A DNA stretch of 64,000 nt from positions 124,001-188,000 of the forward strand of contig JABURR010000017.1 in the NCBI GenBank assembly GCA_014762635.1. Direction: 5' to 3'. The notes beneath the pieces are model-generated. The model did not search any database, was not told the DNA's origin, and worked only from the letters and a program-made list of their open reading frames with translations. Below, piece after piece: positions 53,255 to 62,737 of this stretch. The stretch's first letter is position 1; every line of letters starts with the position of its first letter. This DNA is from Paracoccaceae bacterium. Lineage in GTDB: Bacteria; Pseudomonadota; Alphaproteobacteria; Rhodobacterales; Rhodobacteraceae. A program made the position numbers and the translations under genes.

Positions 53255-54301
53255 ATGAGCCGCAAACCCGAGCGAGAATTGCGCCGTGGCTGGACCACTG
53301 GCGCCTGTGCCACCGCTGCCGTCAAGGCCGCGCTGGAGCGGCTGTGGGGCGGGGCCTTTCCAGATGCGGTGACCATTACCCTGCCGCGGGGGGAGAGGCC
53401 CACATTCCCGCTGGCACAAACGGCTGCAGGGGATGGCTGGGCCGAGGTTGGTATCACCAAGGATGCGGGGGACGATCCCGATGTGACCCACGGCGCGCTG
53501 ATCATCGCACGGGTTGCAGCATCGCCGGGCGGTGTGATCTTCCGCGCTGGCGATGGCGTTGGCACCGTCACCAAGCCCGGATTGCCGATTCCGCCGGGGG
53601 AACCTGCGATCAACCCCGTGCCGCGCGAAATGATGGTCAAGGTGGTTGAACACAGCGCGGCAACCTACGGAAAAACGGCGGATATCGAGATCACCATCTC
53701 GGTCCCCGGCGGCAAGGAACTGGCGCAGAAAACCTGGAACCCGCGCCTTGGGATCGAAGGTGGCTTGTCAATCTTGGGAACCACAGGGGTGGTTCGGCCG
53801 TTTTCCTGTGCGGCCTGGATCGCTTCGATCCACCGCGGTATCGACGTGGCGCGTGCCTCTGGCCTGACCCATGTGGCCGGTTGTACCGGCGCGCAGAGCG
53901 AAAAAGCGGTTCAGACGCTTTACGATCTGCCGGACCACGCGATGCTCGACATGGGGGATTTCGTTGGTGGGCTGTTGAAATACCTTCGCGCCCACCCGGT
54001 GGACCGTGTGACCATCGGCGGCGGAATCGGCAAGATGACGAAACTGGCCCAGGGCGCCCGCGACCTGCATTCCGCACGGTCGCAGGTCGATTTTTCCGCC
54101 TTGGCCGAACTGTGTGAGGATGAGGCTTTGGCAGGCGCCGGAACTGCGCTAGAAGCATATGAAATCGCTGGGAGAAAAATGGCAGAAGCCATTGCAAAGA
54201 AAGCGTTGAAGGAGGTCGAATCGATGCTGCAGGGGGCAAACGTCACGGCTGACGTCGTGGTGGTTGATCGAGCGGGCAAGATTATCGCACGGGCAGAATG
54301 A
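53255..54301 (+). CDS. cbiD: Cobalt-precorrin-5B (C1)-methyltransferase CbiD
   Basis: CbiD methylates C-1 of the corrin ring. The 348-residue product has the family start RRGWTTGACATAAVKAAL, an NPVPREMM segment, GGLSILGTTGVVRPFS and GGGIGKMTKLAQGARDLHS. An upstream in-frame extension to 52451 is antisense to cobA and is rejected. Use of CbiD together with a CobK reductase is the mixed arrangement known in alphaproteobacteria that lack CobF. It overlaps cobK by 4 nt. Confidence 0.93.
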   Translation: MSRKPERELRRGWTTGACATAAVKAALERLWGGAFPDAVTITLPRGERPTFPLAQTAAGDGWAEVGITKDAGDDPDVTHGALIIARVAASPGGVIFRAGDGVGTVTKPGLPIPPGEPAINPVPREMMVKVVEHSAATYGKTADIEITISVPGGKELAQKTWNPRLGIEGGLSILGTTGVVRPFSCAAWIASIHRGIDVARASGLTHVAGCTGAQSEKAVQTLYDLPDHAMLDMGDFVGGLLKYLRAHPVDRVTIGGGIGKMTKLAQGARDLHSARSQVDFSALAELCEDEALAGAGTALEAYEIAGRKMAEAIAKKALKEVESMLQGANVTADVVVVDRAGKIIARAE

Positions 54302-55032
54302 TGCGGCTGTTGTTGCTTGCAGGAAGCGGTGAGGGCCGACAATTGGCCCAGGCCCTGGCGAAGGCCGAAGTTCCTTCGGTGGCGTCTCTGGCCGGGGCAA
54401 CACGCGTGCCCGAGGCGTTGCCGCTCCCGACCCGGATTGGCGGGTTTGGTGGGGCGGACGGGTTCACCTCTTACATGCGCGATGAAGGGATCACTGCGGT
54501 TCTGGATGCGACTCATCCGTTCGCGGATCAGATCAGCCAACGCAGCGCGAAGATCTGCCGTGACCTCGACATTCCCTATCTGCAGTTCCTTCGCCCAGCC
54601 TGGCGCCCGGTGGAGGGGGACCGCTGGACCTTCCTGAACTCGGAAGAAGACGCGGCAAGGTACATCCCCGAGGGGTCCACCGTCTTCATCGGGTCGGGGC
54701 GCAAGACGCTGGCGAAGTTCGCGAATCTGGAGGGGCGTAGGCTGATCGTCCGGCAGATCGACGACCCGAAAGAGCCGTTTCCCTTTGAGAACGGCGAATT
54801 CCTTGTGGGCAGGCCGCCCTTCTCGGTCACGGAGGAGGCGGACCTGTTCCTAAAGCTCGGCATTGACTGGCTGGTGGTCAAGAACGCGGGCGGCAGCACC
54901 AGCCGGTCCAAGCTGGATGCGGCGCGCGAGTTGGGGATTCCGGTGGCCATGATCCGCCGCCCCCCACAGCCCGAGGCCCCGCGCGTGGAGACCGTGACCG
55001 CCGCGATGAACTGGGTCCGGAGCCAGATGTGA
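54298..55032 (+). CDS. cobK: Precorrin-6A reductase CobK
   Basis: CobK reduces precorrin-6A with NADPH in corrin ring synthesis. The 244-residue product begins LLLLAGSGEGRQLAQAL (the glycine loop of the family) and has DATHPFADQIS near 80, FIGSGRKTL and DWLVVKNAGGSTSRSKLDAARELGIPV, in parts. The ATGATG start overlaps the cbiD stop. It also touches the DNA glycosylase gene (GTGA at 55029), so transcription probably continues to 56317. Confidence 0.92.
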   Translation: MMRLLLLAGSGEGRQLAQALAKAEVPSVASLAGATRVPEALPLPTRIGGFGGADGFTSYMRDEGITAVLDATHPFADQISQRSAKICRDLDIPYLQFLRPAWRPVEGDRWTFLNSEEDAARYIPEGSTVFIGSGRKTLAKFANLEGRRLIVRQIDDPKEPFPFENGEFLVGRPPFSVTEEADLFLKLGIDWLVVKNAGGSTSRSKLDAARELGIPVAMIRRPPQPEAPRVETVTAAMNWVRSQM

Positions 55033-55658
55033 CCGGCCGGATCATCGAAACGCCGGACTGTGTTGCGGAAGGTGCTGCCTATCTTGCGGATATCGAACCG
55101 CGGTTTGCTTTTGCACTGGAACAGACCGGGCCCTTGCCCCTGCGTCGACGCAAGGACGGGTTCGAAACATTGCTGGGTGCGATCGTCAGCCAGCAGGTCA
55201 GCGTGGCCGCCGCCGACGCAATCTGGGGGCGTTTGCGGGACGCGCGACTGACCGGGCCGCGCAAGGTCCGCTGGGCCAGTGACGAGGAGTTGCGCGCCTG
55301 CGGTCTCAGCCGCCAGAAAATCCGCTATGCCCGGGCCCTGGCCGAGGCGGGCGTTGACTACCGCCGCCTGCGGGACGTGTCGACCGAGGAGGTGGTGGCG
55401 ACCCTTGTCGAAGTGCCCGGAATCGGTCGCTGGACGGCGGAGATCTACGCCATGTTCTCGCTTGGCCGGGCGGATGTCTTCGCGCCCGGAGACCTTGCCT
55501 TGCAGGAATCGGCGCGGATTCTCTTCGACCTGCCCGAGCGGCCCACCGAGAAACGCCTGCGCGAGATGGCCGAGCCTTGGGCGCCTTGGCGGGCGGTTGC
55601 GGCGCGGGCGCTCTGGGCCTACTACCGGGTGGCGAAGGAACGGGAAGGAATACGATGA
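55029..55658 (+). CDS. DNA-3-methyladenine glycosylase II, AlkA-like
   Basis: This base-excision enzyme of the HhH-GPD superfamily removes alkylated bases. The 209-residue product has GAIVSQQVSV, the helix-hairpin-helix VPGIGRWTAEIYAMF (129-143) and catalytic D155 (FAPGDLAL). It lacks the N-terminal domain of E. coli AlkA, as short alphaproteobacterial and MAG-like versions do. The GTG start overlaps cobK, and the stop overlaps the esterase start, so it is embedded in a cobalamin-led operon without an obvious functional link. Confidence 0.88.
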   Translation: MTGRIIETPDCVAEGAAYLADIEPRFAFALEQTGPLPLRRRKDGFETLLGAIVSQQVSVAAADAIWGRLRDARLTGPRKVRWASDEELRACGLSRQKIRYARALAEAGVDYRRLRDVSTEEVVATLVEVPGIGRWTAEIYAMFSLGRADVFAPGDLALQESARILFDLPERPTEKRLREMAEPWAPWRAVAARALWAYYRVAKEREGIR

Positions 55659-56317
55659 CACGCGAGTTGAAAAGCGACCGCCGCGGCCCCGATGCGGGCG
55701 AGGCAAAATCCGCCGTCATCTTCCTGCATGGCTATGGCGCGGACGGGAATGACCTGATGGGCCTTGCCGATCCGCTGGCCCCCCACCTGCCGGAAACGGT
55801 GTTCTATGCCCCCAACGCGCCCGAGCGCTGCGTGGGCAACCCGTTCGGCTACCAGTGGTTTCCGATCCCGCGGATGGATGGCTCCTCCGAGGGGCAGATG
55901 CGGGCGAGTTTCGAGCAGTCTCAGGCGGATCTGAATGCTTTCCTCGACAAGGTGCTGGAAGATGAGGGGCTGAACGCCGACCAACTCGTGTTGCTGGGGT
56001 TCTCGCAGGGCACGATGATGAGCCTTCAGGTCGCGCCGCGCCGCGATCCCCAGATCCTTGGGGTCATCGGGTTCTCGGGGCGTCTGATCGACCCGGAGAA
56101 GTTGTCGGCAGAAGCCGTTGCCAAGCCGCCGATCCTGCTGCTGCACGGGGATGCCGACGATGTGGTTCCGCCCGCGTCCCTGCCAGAGGCGGGCAGCGCG
56201 TTGCAGGAAGCCGGGTTCGAGGTCTATGCCCACGTGATGCAGGGCACCGCCCACGGCATCGCGCCGGACGGGTTGTCGACGGCGCTGGCCTTCATGAAGC
56301 AGAAGCTGGGTCTTTAA
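55655..56317 (+). CDS. Carboxylesterase/phospholipase-family alpha/beta hydrolase
   Basis: This 220-residue hydrolase is of the acyl-protein-thioesterase/YpfH type. It has the oxyanion-region LHGYGADGNDL (24-34), nucleophile S117 in GFSQG, an aspartate in HGDADDVVP near 167 and a histidine in GTAHGIAPD near 200, a complete triad. No signal peptide is present. The start overlaps the glycosylase stop (ATGA), and the 3' end overlaps the convergent VOC gene by 4 nt. The natural ester is unknown. Confidence 0.88.
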   Translation: MTRELKSDRRGPDAGEAKSAVIFLHGYGADGNDLMGLADPLAPHLPETVFYAPNAPERCVGNPFGYQWFPIPRMDGSSEGQMRASFEQSQADLNAFLDKVLEDEGLNADQLVLLGFSQGTMMSLQVAPRRDPQILGVIGFSGRLIDPEKLSAEAVAKPPILLLHGDADDVVPPASLPEAGSALQEAGFEVYAHVMQGTAHGIAPDGLSTALAFMKQKLGL

Positions 56318-56745
56318 CCCCAGAGCCTCGGTTCCGCGATTTCGAGAGAATTGCCTGCTGGATCCCGGAAATAGATCGACCGCGCGCCGTTGGGCCAGTT
56401 GAAGTCCGCTTCGACGGGGTATCCGGCCGCTTCGAGCCTTGTTCGCCACGCCTCGATCGCGGCGTTGCTGGCCGAGAAACAGAGATGCCCCGGGCCGCGC
56501 GCGCCATGGGTGGGAACGGGCAACGCGGGGTTCGAGGATGGCACTTCGGTTTCATCCGGATTGAACAGCAGCAGGATCGTGGACCCCACGCGGAAGAACA
56601 CGTGGCGTGCGCCCGACCTGAGTACCGGTTCAAGCCCAAGGACCCCGCCGTAGAAGGCCTCGGCTGAGTCGATGTCGTCGCAATAGAGGGCAGCCTCGAG
56701 GAGGCTGTCGAAAGCTGGGGCAGGGGGCAGGGAACCGATGGTCAT
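56314..56745 (-). CDS. VOC-superfamily (glyoxalase-like) protein
   Basis: This 143-residue protein has the paired beta-alpha-beta-beta-beta modules of the vicinal-oxygen-chelate fold: EAALYCDDIDSAEAFYGGVLG at the start (in parts), GHLCFSASN in the middle, and SIYFRDPAGNSLEIAEP at the end with the usual metal-site glutamate. A metal-dependent lyase, dioxygenase or resistance role is possible. Nothing in the context decides. It overlaps the esterase gene tail to tail and is divergent from the HNH gene. Confidence 0.85.
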   Translation of the reverse strand: MTIGSLPPAPAFDSLLEAALYCDDIDSAEAFYGGVLGLEPVLRSGARHVFFRVGSTILLLFNPDETEVPSSNPALPVPTHGARGPGHLCFSASNAAIEAWRTRLEAAGYPVEADFNWPNGARSIYFRDPAGNSLEIAEPRLWG

Positions 56746-56843
56746 GACCCAAACCTAGCCTTTCCCCAGTCGGCTGTCAGCGCCTTCTCGGGTATCCTGG
56801 ATCAGGTGCACCAGCGACCAGACAGCGTGCCAAATCAAGGGGG

Positions 56844-56871
56844 TTGCCAGAATTCGACCGCGATATATAGT
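56844..56871 (+). promoter_or_regulatory. Sigma-70-type promoter of the HNH gene
   Basis: TTGCCA (56844-56849), 16 nt, then TATAGT (56866-56871, five of six consensus bases). The transcript would have a leader of about 60 nt. Confidence 0.65.
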
Positions 56872-56942
56872 CAGGGCAATCAGGGGCGGGTCGTCCCGCC
56901 TCGGCACCGGGCAGTTTCGGGCAGGGCGGAGATGTATTGACC

Positions 56943-57527
56943 ATGGACGGCGACTTCAGGACAAGTTTCGTAAGGGAACCGGGTAGCCTTAAGCATTACC
57001 CGGCGCTGGTTCTGAACGCGGATTACAGGCCACTGTCCTACTACCCGCTATCTCTCTGGCCTTGGCAGGAGGCGGTGAAGGCGGTCTTCCTCGACAGGGT
57101 GGTCACGGTGGCTGAGTATGACCATGTCGTCCGAAGCCCGTCGATGGAAATCCGGATACCGTCGGTCGTCGTTCTCAAAGATTTCGTCAAACCCCAGAAG
57201 CGCGTGGCCTTCACGCGCTTCAATCTTTTTCTGAGGGACGGTTTCTGCTGCCAGTACTGCGGCGAGAAAGGCGATCTGACCTTCGATCACGTGATCCCGC
57301 GGGCCCGTGGCGGAATCACGAGCTGGGAGAACGTGGTTGCGGCCTGTTCCCGGTGCAACCTGCGCAAGGGCTCCAAAAGCCTGCGGCAAGCCGGGATGTC
57401 ACTGCACAAGCCGCCCCGTCAGCCCGGGGCGGAGGAATTGCGCAACCTTGGACGGAGATTCCCGCCGAACCATCTGCACGAGACCTGGGTCGACTTCCTC
57501 TACTGGGATGCGGAACTGGAAGCCTAA
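56943..57527 (+). CDS. HNH endonuclease-domain protein
   Basis: This 194-residue protein has a C-terminal HNH/zinc module: CQYCGEKGDLTFDHVIPRARGG, then NVVAACSRCNLRKG, in parts, with two CxxC pairs and the D-H of the active site. The N-terminal half (ALVLNADYRPLSYYPLSLWPWQEAVKAVFLDRV, in parts) is typical of a widely conserved chromosomal HNH family with unknown role. A TTG at 56937 has better Shine-Dalgarno spacing (GGAG, 5 nt) than the ATG at 56943 (11 nt), so the start may be two codons earlier. Its 3' end overlaps the convergent radical SAM gene by 4 nt. Confidence 0.87.
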   Translation: MDGDFRTSFVREPGSLKHYPALVLNADYRPLSYYPLSLWPWQEAVKAVFLDRVVTVAEYDHVVRSPSMEIRIPSVVVLKDFVKPQKRVAFTRFNLFLRDGFCCQYCGEKGDLTFDHVIPRARGGITSWENVVAACSRCNLRKGSKSLRQAGMSLHKPPRQPGAEELRNLGRRFPPNHLHETWVDFLYWDAELEA

Positions 57528-58486
57528 GCCGAGCAACTCGCGCCACCCAGAACGCAGAACTTGGCGCAATGGGGGTGGTTGAGAAAGACCTCCCCCTCGG
57601 CCTCTTCCAGCGTGGCGCCGAGTTCGAAATCCTCGGAATAGGGCAGAAGCGTACAGGCAAGCACCGTGGGCGTCGCGGCGCCCTTGCGCTTCACCACCAT
57701 GCGGGATGAGGCGCACATCACCTGATCTGGATGCTTGCCGAGGATGTCCCAACAGGCGGTTGTGATTTCGGGCACATCGACGCGTTCGTCCATCTCGGGG
57801 AAAAGGACCGTGGTGGCTGGATCTTGCGCGTCGATCTTGAAGCCGTGTTTTTCGAAAAGGCCGGCATAGCCCTTCCGGGAATCCGCCTCGGTCTCGCCCC
57901 AGACGGTGCGGCCGGCGACGGCCATGCGGAAGCCGTTGTCCCGCAGCCAGACCATCCCTTCGAGCGTCTTGTCGAAGCTGCCCGTGCCGCGCTCCTCGTC
58001 ATGATGCGTTGCGGACCAATGATCGAGGGAGATGCGCAGGGTCAGCTTGTCGCCAAAATCTTCGCGGAGTTTCAGCAGGCCCTGCTTGACCGACTTTCGC
58101 TGCATCGGGCGCATCGCGTTGGTGAGAATCAGGACCTCGTAGCCACGCGCCAGCGCGGCCCGTGCCATGGCGTTCATCTCGGGGTTCATGAAGGGTTCGC
58201 CGCCGGTAAACCCGATCTCGCGCACGCCCCAGCGGCGGTCTTCGAGTTGGTCGAGATAGGCTTCGACCTCGGCCGCGGTGATGTAGACCAACCGATCGTT
58301 GGTCGGAGAGCTTTCGATATAGCAATTCGCACAGGTGATGTTGCACAGGGTTCCAGTGTTGAACCACAGGGTTTGCGGGTCGGAAAGGCGGACGCTGGCG
58401 CGAGTCTCTCCTTTTGCCGTGACGCGCACGTCCCGGAATTTTCCGACAGATTCGCCAAACGCGGTGTCAAAACTCGTATCTTTCAA
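57524..58486 (-). CDS. Radical SAM protein of unknown substrate
   Basis: This 320-residue radical SAM enzyme has the cluster motif CNITCANCY (CxxxCxxC near 48-56), a GGEP segment (FTGGEPFMNPEM near 94) and a Cys-rich end (CAKFCVLGGASCSA). Those terminal cysteines could hold an auxiliary Fe-S cluster of SPASM/twitch type. No peptide or cofactor gene lies next to it, so neither a RiPP nor a cofactor role can be chosen. It is divergent from zwf. Confidence 0.85.
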   Translation of the reverse strand: MKDTSFDTAFGESVGKFRDVRVTAKGETRASVRLSDPQTLWFNTGTLCNITCANCYIESSPTNDRLVYITAAEVEAYLDQLEDRRWGVREIGFTGGEPFMNPEMNAMARAALARGYEVLILTNAMRPMQRKSVKQGLLKLREDFGDKLTLRISLDHWSATHHDEERGTGSFDKTLEGMVWLRDNGFRMAVAGRTVWGETEADSRKGYAGLFEKHGFKIDAQDPATTVLFPEMDERVDVPEITTACWDILGKHPDQVMCASSRMVVKRKGAATPTVLACTLLPYSEDFELGATLEEAEGEVFLNHPHCAKFCVLGGASCSA

Positions 58487-58567
58487 AACCTGCTCTCCTC
58501 GACGATTTCATGTGACATAGAGTGTTGGTGCCAAAGGGAAAACCCCGAGTCGGTGGACCTGACGCGG

Positions 58568-58595
58568 TTGTGAAAGGTGCGTGTAGTGCTAGACT
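58568..58595 (+). promoter_or_regulatory. Promoter of the zwf operon
   Basis: TTGTGA (58568-58573) and TAGACT (58590-58595) are 16 nt apart. The predicted start near 58602 leaves a leader of about 58 nt that contains the palindrome at 58626. Confidence 0.55.
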
Positions 58596-58625
58596 TTGCT
58601 GCGGATGCTCGGTATTCAGGCGCCG

Positions 58626-58637
58626 GTTAGCGCTAAC
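58626..58637. promoter_or_regulatory. LacI-type operator in the zwf leader
   Basis: GTTAGCGCTAAC is a perfect 12-bp palindrome with the central CG of LacI-family operators. It lies about 25 nt after the predicted start site and 22 nt before the zwf ATG, so a bound repressor would block elongation. Confidence 0.65.
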
Positions 58638-58659
58638 AAGCCAATCTTGGAGGCTCGAT

Positions 58660-60114
58660 ATGGTGTCTCGCGTAATCCCGGTCGATCCGTTCGACCTGGT
58701 CATATTCGGTGGAACCGGCGATCTGGCGCGCCGGAAAATTCTGCCCGGTCTTTACCTGCGTTTCGAGGATGGCCAGATGCCGGAGGACGCGCGGATCATC
58801 GGCGCGGCCCGGGGGGAGTTCGACGACGCGGCCTATCGCGACTTCGTGCGCGCGGCGATCGATGAATTCGTGCCCAAGGCCAAGCGCCACAAGGAAAGCA
58901 TTTCGGCTTTCCTGGAACGGCTGCACTACGTGGCGATCGACGCCAAGGGCGAGGGCGGCTGGAAGGAACTGGCCAAGCTGATGCGCCCAGAGATCATCCG
59001 GGCCTTCTATTTCTCGGTGGCGCCCAGCCTGTTCGGCGACCTGGCCGAGCGTCTGCACCTGCACAAGATCGCGCATCGCAAATCCAGAATCGTGGTGGAA
59101 AAACCTTTCGGGCACGATCTGAAGACCGCGCAGGCGCTCAATGAAACGCTGGCCAAGCATTTCAAGGAAGACCAGATCTACCGGATCGACCACTATTTGG
59201 GCAAGGAAACCGTCCAGAACCTGATGGCACTGCGGTTCGGAAATATCCTGTTCGAGCCGCTTTGGAATGCCCAGTTCGTGGATCACATCCAGATCACCGT
59301 GGCCGAGTCGGTCGGTGTCGGCGGGCGCGGGGGCTATTACGACAAGTCCGGCGCCATGAGGGACATGGTGCAGAACCACCTGATGCAGCTTCTGTGCCTG
59401 ACGGCGATGGAGCCGCCCTCCAAGTTCGATCCGGACGCGGTGCGTGATGAGAAGCTCAAGGTGATCCGGGCGCTCGATATCCCGGGGCCGGATGCGATCG
59501 TGCGGGGGCAGTATCGCAAAACGAAGTCCTCGCCCAGTTACCGGGAAGACGCGGAGAATCCCGACAGCCTCACCGAAAGCTTCATCGCCATGCGGCTGCA
59601 CATCTCGAACTGGCGCTGGAACGGGACACCCTTCTACCTGCGGACCGGCAAGAAGCTGAAGTCACGGGTGTCCGAAATTGTCGTGCGCTTCAAGGAACCG
59701 CCGCATCATATCTTCGGGGAAGAAACCGGCACCCACGCGAACGCTCTGACGATCCGGCTTCAGCCGAACGAGGGGATGGACCTTCGGGTGACCATCAAGG
59801 AGCCGGGGCCGGGGGGCATGCGCCTGATCGATGCGCCGCTGGATATGACTTTCGCCGATGCGCTGGGGAAAGAGGCAAGTGACGTGCCGGATGCCTATGA
59901 ACGGCTTATCATGGACGTTATCCGCGGCAACCAGACGCTTTTCATGCGGGGCGACGAAGTCGAGGCCGCCTGGGCCTGGACCGATCCGATCATCGCGGAT
60001 TGGGAAGCCCGCGCCGACAAGCCGGTTGAATACGAGCCGGGGTCGACCGGGCCGGAAGAGGCGGCGATCCTCATGCACAAGGATGGCCGCCGCTGGCGGG
60101 AGATCAGCGAATGA
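58660..60114 (+). CDS. zwf: Glucose-6-phosphate 1-dehydrogenase
   Basis: Zwf oxidises glucose 6-phosphate to 6-phosphogluconolactone, the entry to the Entner-Doudoroff pathway in this group. The ATG at 58660 follows GGAGG by 6 nt and gives 484 residues. It has the cofactor loop GGTGDLARRK (17-26), VEKPFGHD near 145 and the active-site RIDHYLGKE near 178. An in-frame extension to 58522 crosses the promoter and operator and is rejected. It overlaps pgl by 4 nt. Confidence 0.96.
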   Translation: MVSRVIPVDPFDLVIFGGTGDLARRKILPGLYLRFEDGQMPEDARIIGAARGEFDDAAYRDFVRAAIDEFVPKAKRHKESISAFLERLHYVAIDAKGEGGWKELAKLMRPEIIRAFYFSVAPSLFGDLAERLHLHKIAHRKSRIVVEKPFGHDLKTAQALNETLAKHFKEDQIYRIDHYLGKETVQNLMALRFGNILFEPLWNAQFVDHIQITVAESVGVGGRGGYYDKSGAMRDMVQNHLMQLLCLTAMEPPSKFDPDAVRDEKLKVIRALDIPGPDAIVRGQYRKTKSSPSYREDAENPDSLTESFIAMRLHISNWRWNGTPFYLRTGKKLKSRVSEIVVRFKEPPHHIFGEETGTHANALTIRLQPNEGMDLRVTIKEPGPGGMRLIDAPLDMTFADALGKEASDVPDAYERLIMDVIRGNQTLFMRGDEVEAAWAWTDPIIADWEARADKPVEYEPGSTGPEEAAILMHKDGRRWREISE

Positions 60115-60785
60115 AACTCGAGGTATACCCTGACCGCGACATCTTGATGCTCGACCTGGCGGATGTCATCGCCAGCGAACTGCGCAGCGCGCTGGATCAC
60201 GAAGACACCGTGACACTGGCGGTTCCGGGTGGCACCACGCCGGGGCCGATCTTCGACGCGCTCTCGGCCGTTCACATGGATTGGGGGCGGGTCAACGTCG
60301 TGCTCACGGATGAACGTTGGGTGCCGGAGACGTCCGAGCGCTCGAACACGCGGCTGATCAGGGAGCGGTTGCTGACGGGCCAAGCCGCCCCAGCCCGTTA
60401 CATCCCGCTCTATGCCGATACGCCCGAGCCGGAAGCCTCGATGGACGCACTGTCAGAACAGGTTCGGCAGGTTCTTCCGATCAACGTCCTGCTGCTGGGC
60501 ATGGGGGCCGATATGCATACGGCCTCGCTTTTTCCGGGGGCCGACCGGCTGGAAGAGGCCTTGGCCAATGATGCGCCAGCTCTGATGCCGATGCGCGCCC
60601 CGGGTGCGCCGGAGCCGCGTATCACCCTGACGGCACCGGTCCTGAAAGGGGCGCTCTCGACCCATGTGCTGATCACCGGCGCGGACAAGCGCAACGCCGT
60701 CGAAAAGGCACATTCCCTGCATGACCCGCTGAAGGCGCCGATCTCGGTTATCCTTGGCGAAGCAACCGTTCACTGGGCGGAGTAG
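60111..60785 (+). CDS. pgl: 6-Phosphogluconolactonase
   Basis: Pgl hydrolyses the Zwf product to 6-phosphogluconate. The 224-residue product has [15 protein letters not shown] near 37, LTDERWVPE near 64 and [18 protein letters not shown] near 125, the family's phosphate-binding and catalytic loops (others read GPDGHTASLFP). It overlaps zwf by 4 nt and is 5 nt before pgi, so the three are one operon. Confidence 0.95.
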   Translation: MKLEVYPDRDILMLDLADVIASELRSALDHEDTVTLAVPGGTTPGPIFDALSAVHMDWGRVNVVLTDERWVPETSERSNTRLIRERLLTGQAAPARYIPLYADTPEPEASMDALSEQVRQVLPINVLLLGMGADMHTASLFPGADRLEEALANDAPALMPMRAPGAPEPRITLTAPVLKGALSTHVLITGADKRNAVEKAHSLHDPLKAPISVILGEATVHWAE

Positions 60786-60790
60786 AGACA

Positions 60791-62401
60791 ATGTGGAACA
60801 AACTGAAAACCCATCACGAAAAGACCGCCGACCGGCATATCCTCGAGCTTTTCAATGCGACCCGGGCCGGGGATTTCTCGATCCGCGAGGACGGTCTGCT
60901 GTTCGATTTCTCGAAGACCAACATCGACACCAAGGCCCTTGCCCTGCTGATCGGACTGGTGGAACAGGCCAAGCTGGCCGAACGCCGCGAAGCCATGTTC
61001 ACCGGCGAGAAGATCAACGACACCGAGGGGCGTCCGGTGTTGCATACGGCGCTGCGCAACCTTGATGGCGGCCCGGTCATGGTGGACGGCAAGGACGTGA
61101 TGCCGGGGGTCAAGAAGACGCTTGATCGGATGGAGGCCTTTGCCAAGAAGCTGCGTTCGGGCAAGTACAAGGCGCCGTCGGGCGAGCGCTTCACCGATGT
61201 GGTGAATATCGGGATCGGCGGCTCGGACCTGGGCCCCGCGATGGCGATGCAGGCGCTTGCGCCCTATGCGGACGGGCCACGCTGCCATTTCGTGTCGAAC
61301 GTCGATGGCGCCCATATCCATGATGTTCTTGCGGGGCTGGACCCCACATCGACTCTGGTTATCGTGGCGTCCAAGACCTTCACCACCATCGAGACCATGA
61401 CCAACGCCGAAACCGCGCGCGACTGGCTCGCGGCCAAGGTGGACAAAGCAAAGCTCGGCGACCATTTCGTGGCCTTGTCGACGGCGGCGGACAAGACCAA
61501 GGCCTTCGGCATCGACCCCGATCGCGTGTTCGGGTTCGAGGATTGGGTCGGCGGTCGATACTCCATGTGGGGGCCGATTGGCCTGTCGCTGATGATCGCC
61601 ATCGGCCCGGAGCGTTTCCGCGACTTCCTGCGCGGCAGCCAGGCCATGGACAACCATTTCCGCACCGCCGAGTGGGAGCACAACATGCCGGTCATGTTGG
61701 CGCTTGTCGGGCTCTGGCATAATCAGGTCTGCGGCTACCCGACCCGTGTCGTGCTGCCCTATGAACAGCGCCTTGCGCGGCTTCCGGCCTACCTCCAGCA
61801 GCTTGAAATGGAGAGTAACGGCAAGCGCGTCGACATGGCGGGCAACACGCTGCCCGTGCCCTCAGGCCCCGTTGTCTGGGGCGAGCCCGGCACCAACGGG
61901 CAACACGCGTTCTACCAGCTTATCCATCAGGGCACCTCGGTCATCCCGTGCGAGTTCATGGTGGGCGTCGAGGGGCATGAAGACGACCTGGCCCATCAGC
62001 ACCGCCTGCTGGCCGCCAACTGCCTTGCCCAGTCCGAGGCGCTGCTGCGCGGCCGCTCCATGGACGAGGCGCGGGCGCTGATGGTCAAGGCCGGGTTCGA
62101 GGGCAAGGAACTGGAACGCCAGGCCAGCCACCGCGTCTTCCCGGGAAACCGCCCGTCGACCACGCTCGTTTACCCCAAGCTGACGCCCTACGTCCTTGGC
62201 CAGATCGTGGCGCTCTACGAACACCGGGTCTTCGTCGAGGGCGTGGTGCTGGGCATCAACAGCTTCGACCAATGGGGCGTGGAGCTTGGCAAGGAACTGG
62301 CCAAAGCCCTTGAACCGGTGCTGGCAGGCAAGGCCGACGCCGAGGACAAGGATGGCTCCACCCGAATGTTGGTGCGCCATTTGCGGGAGAACATCCGTTA
62401 G
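60791..62401 (+). CDS. pgi: Glucose-6-phosphate isomerase
   Basis: Pgi interconverts glucose 6-phosphate and fructose 6-phosphate, feeding carbon from gluconeogenesis back to Zwf. The 536-residue product has [14 protein letters not shown] near 138, the signature [16 protein letters not shown] near 370 and the C-terminal KELAK region. It is the last gene of zwf-pgl-pgi; edd and eda, often next in relatives, are not here. The sequence after it is the ABC-transporter remnant on the other strand. Confidence 0.96.
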   Translation: MWNKLKTHHEKTADRHILELFNATRAGDFSIREDGLLFDFSKTNIDTKALALLIGLVEQAKLAERREAMFTGEKINDTEGRPVLHTALRNLDGGPVMVDGKDVMPGVKKTLDRMEAFAKKLRSGKYKAPSGERFTDVVNIGIGGSDLGPAMAMQALAPYADGPRCHFVSNVDGAHIHDVLAGLDPTSTLVIVASKTFTTIETMTNAETARDWLAAKVDKAKLGDHFVALSTAADKTKAFGIDPDRVFGFEDWVGGRYSMWGPIGLSLMIAIGPERFRDFLRGSQAMDNHFRTAEWEHNMPVMLALVGLWHNQVCGYPTRVVLPYEQRLARLPAYLQQLEMESNGKRVDMAGNTLPVPSGPVVWGEPGTNGQHAFYQLIHQGTSVIPCEFMVGVEGHEDDLAHQHRLLAANCLAQSEALLRGRSMDEARALMVKAGFEGKELERQASHRVFPGNRPSTTLVYPKLTPYVLGQIVALYEHRVFVEGVVLGINSFDQWGVELGKELAKALEPVLAGKADAEDKDGSTRMLVRHLRENIR

Positions 62402-62443
62402 CCTGGGCTCTCCGACCCCCGCAGGCTGGCCGGAATCAGGGTG

Positions 62444-62737
62444 TCAGTCCGGTTTGTCCTCTTCGAAAAGCGTCTGGAATTCCGGGTTGTGTTCGAGCAG
62501 CCGATCCGGCGTGTCGAAGGGAACCAGTCGGCCGTCCTGCAGCACGATTACGCGGTCCACGTAGGGCAAGGTCGACGCCCGGTGCGTCACGAAAAAGATT
62601 GTCTTGTCTTTGAGTTCTTCTTCAAGCGCCTGCATGATCTGGCGCTCGTTGTGACTGTCGAGAGAGCCTGTCGCTTCGTCGAAAATGTACATGCGTGCGC
62701 GTTTTACCAAGGCACGTGCTATGCCTAAGCCTATCAA
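62444..62737 (-). pseudogene. 3' remnant of an ABC-transporter ATPase gene
   Basis: The 97 readable residues are the end of an exporter-type ABC ATPase: GIARALVKRA after the signature loop, Walker B MYIFDEATGSLDS, H-loop VTHR and a normal C-terminus (DRLLEHNPEFQTLFEE). Walker A, the signature motif and all membrane helices are missing. The frame begins with TTG inside the decayed transposase region, where the two sequences join near 62730-62745. So this is a truncated, non-functional gene whose 5' part was deleted when or after an insertion sequence arrived. Confidence 0.82.
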
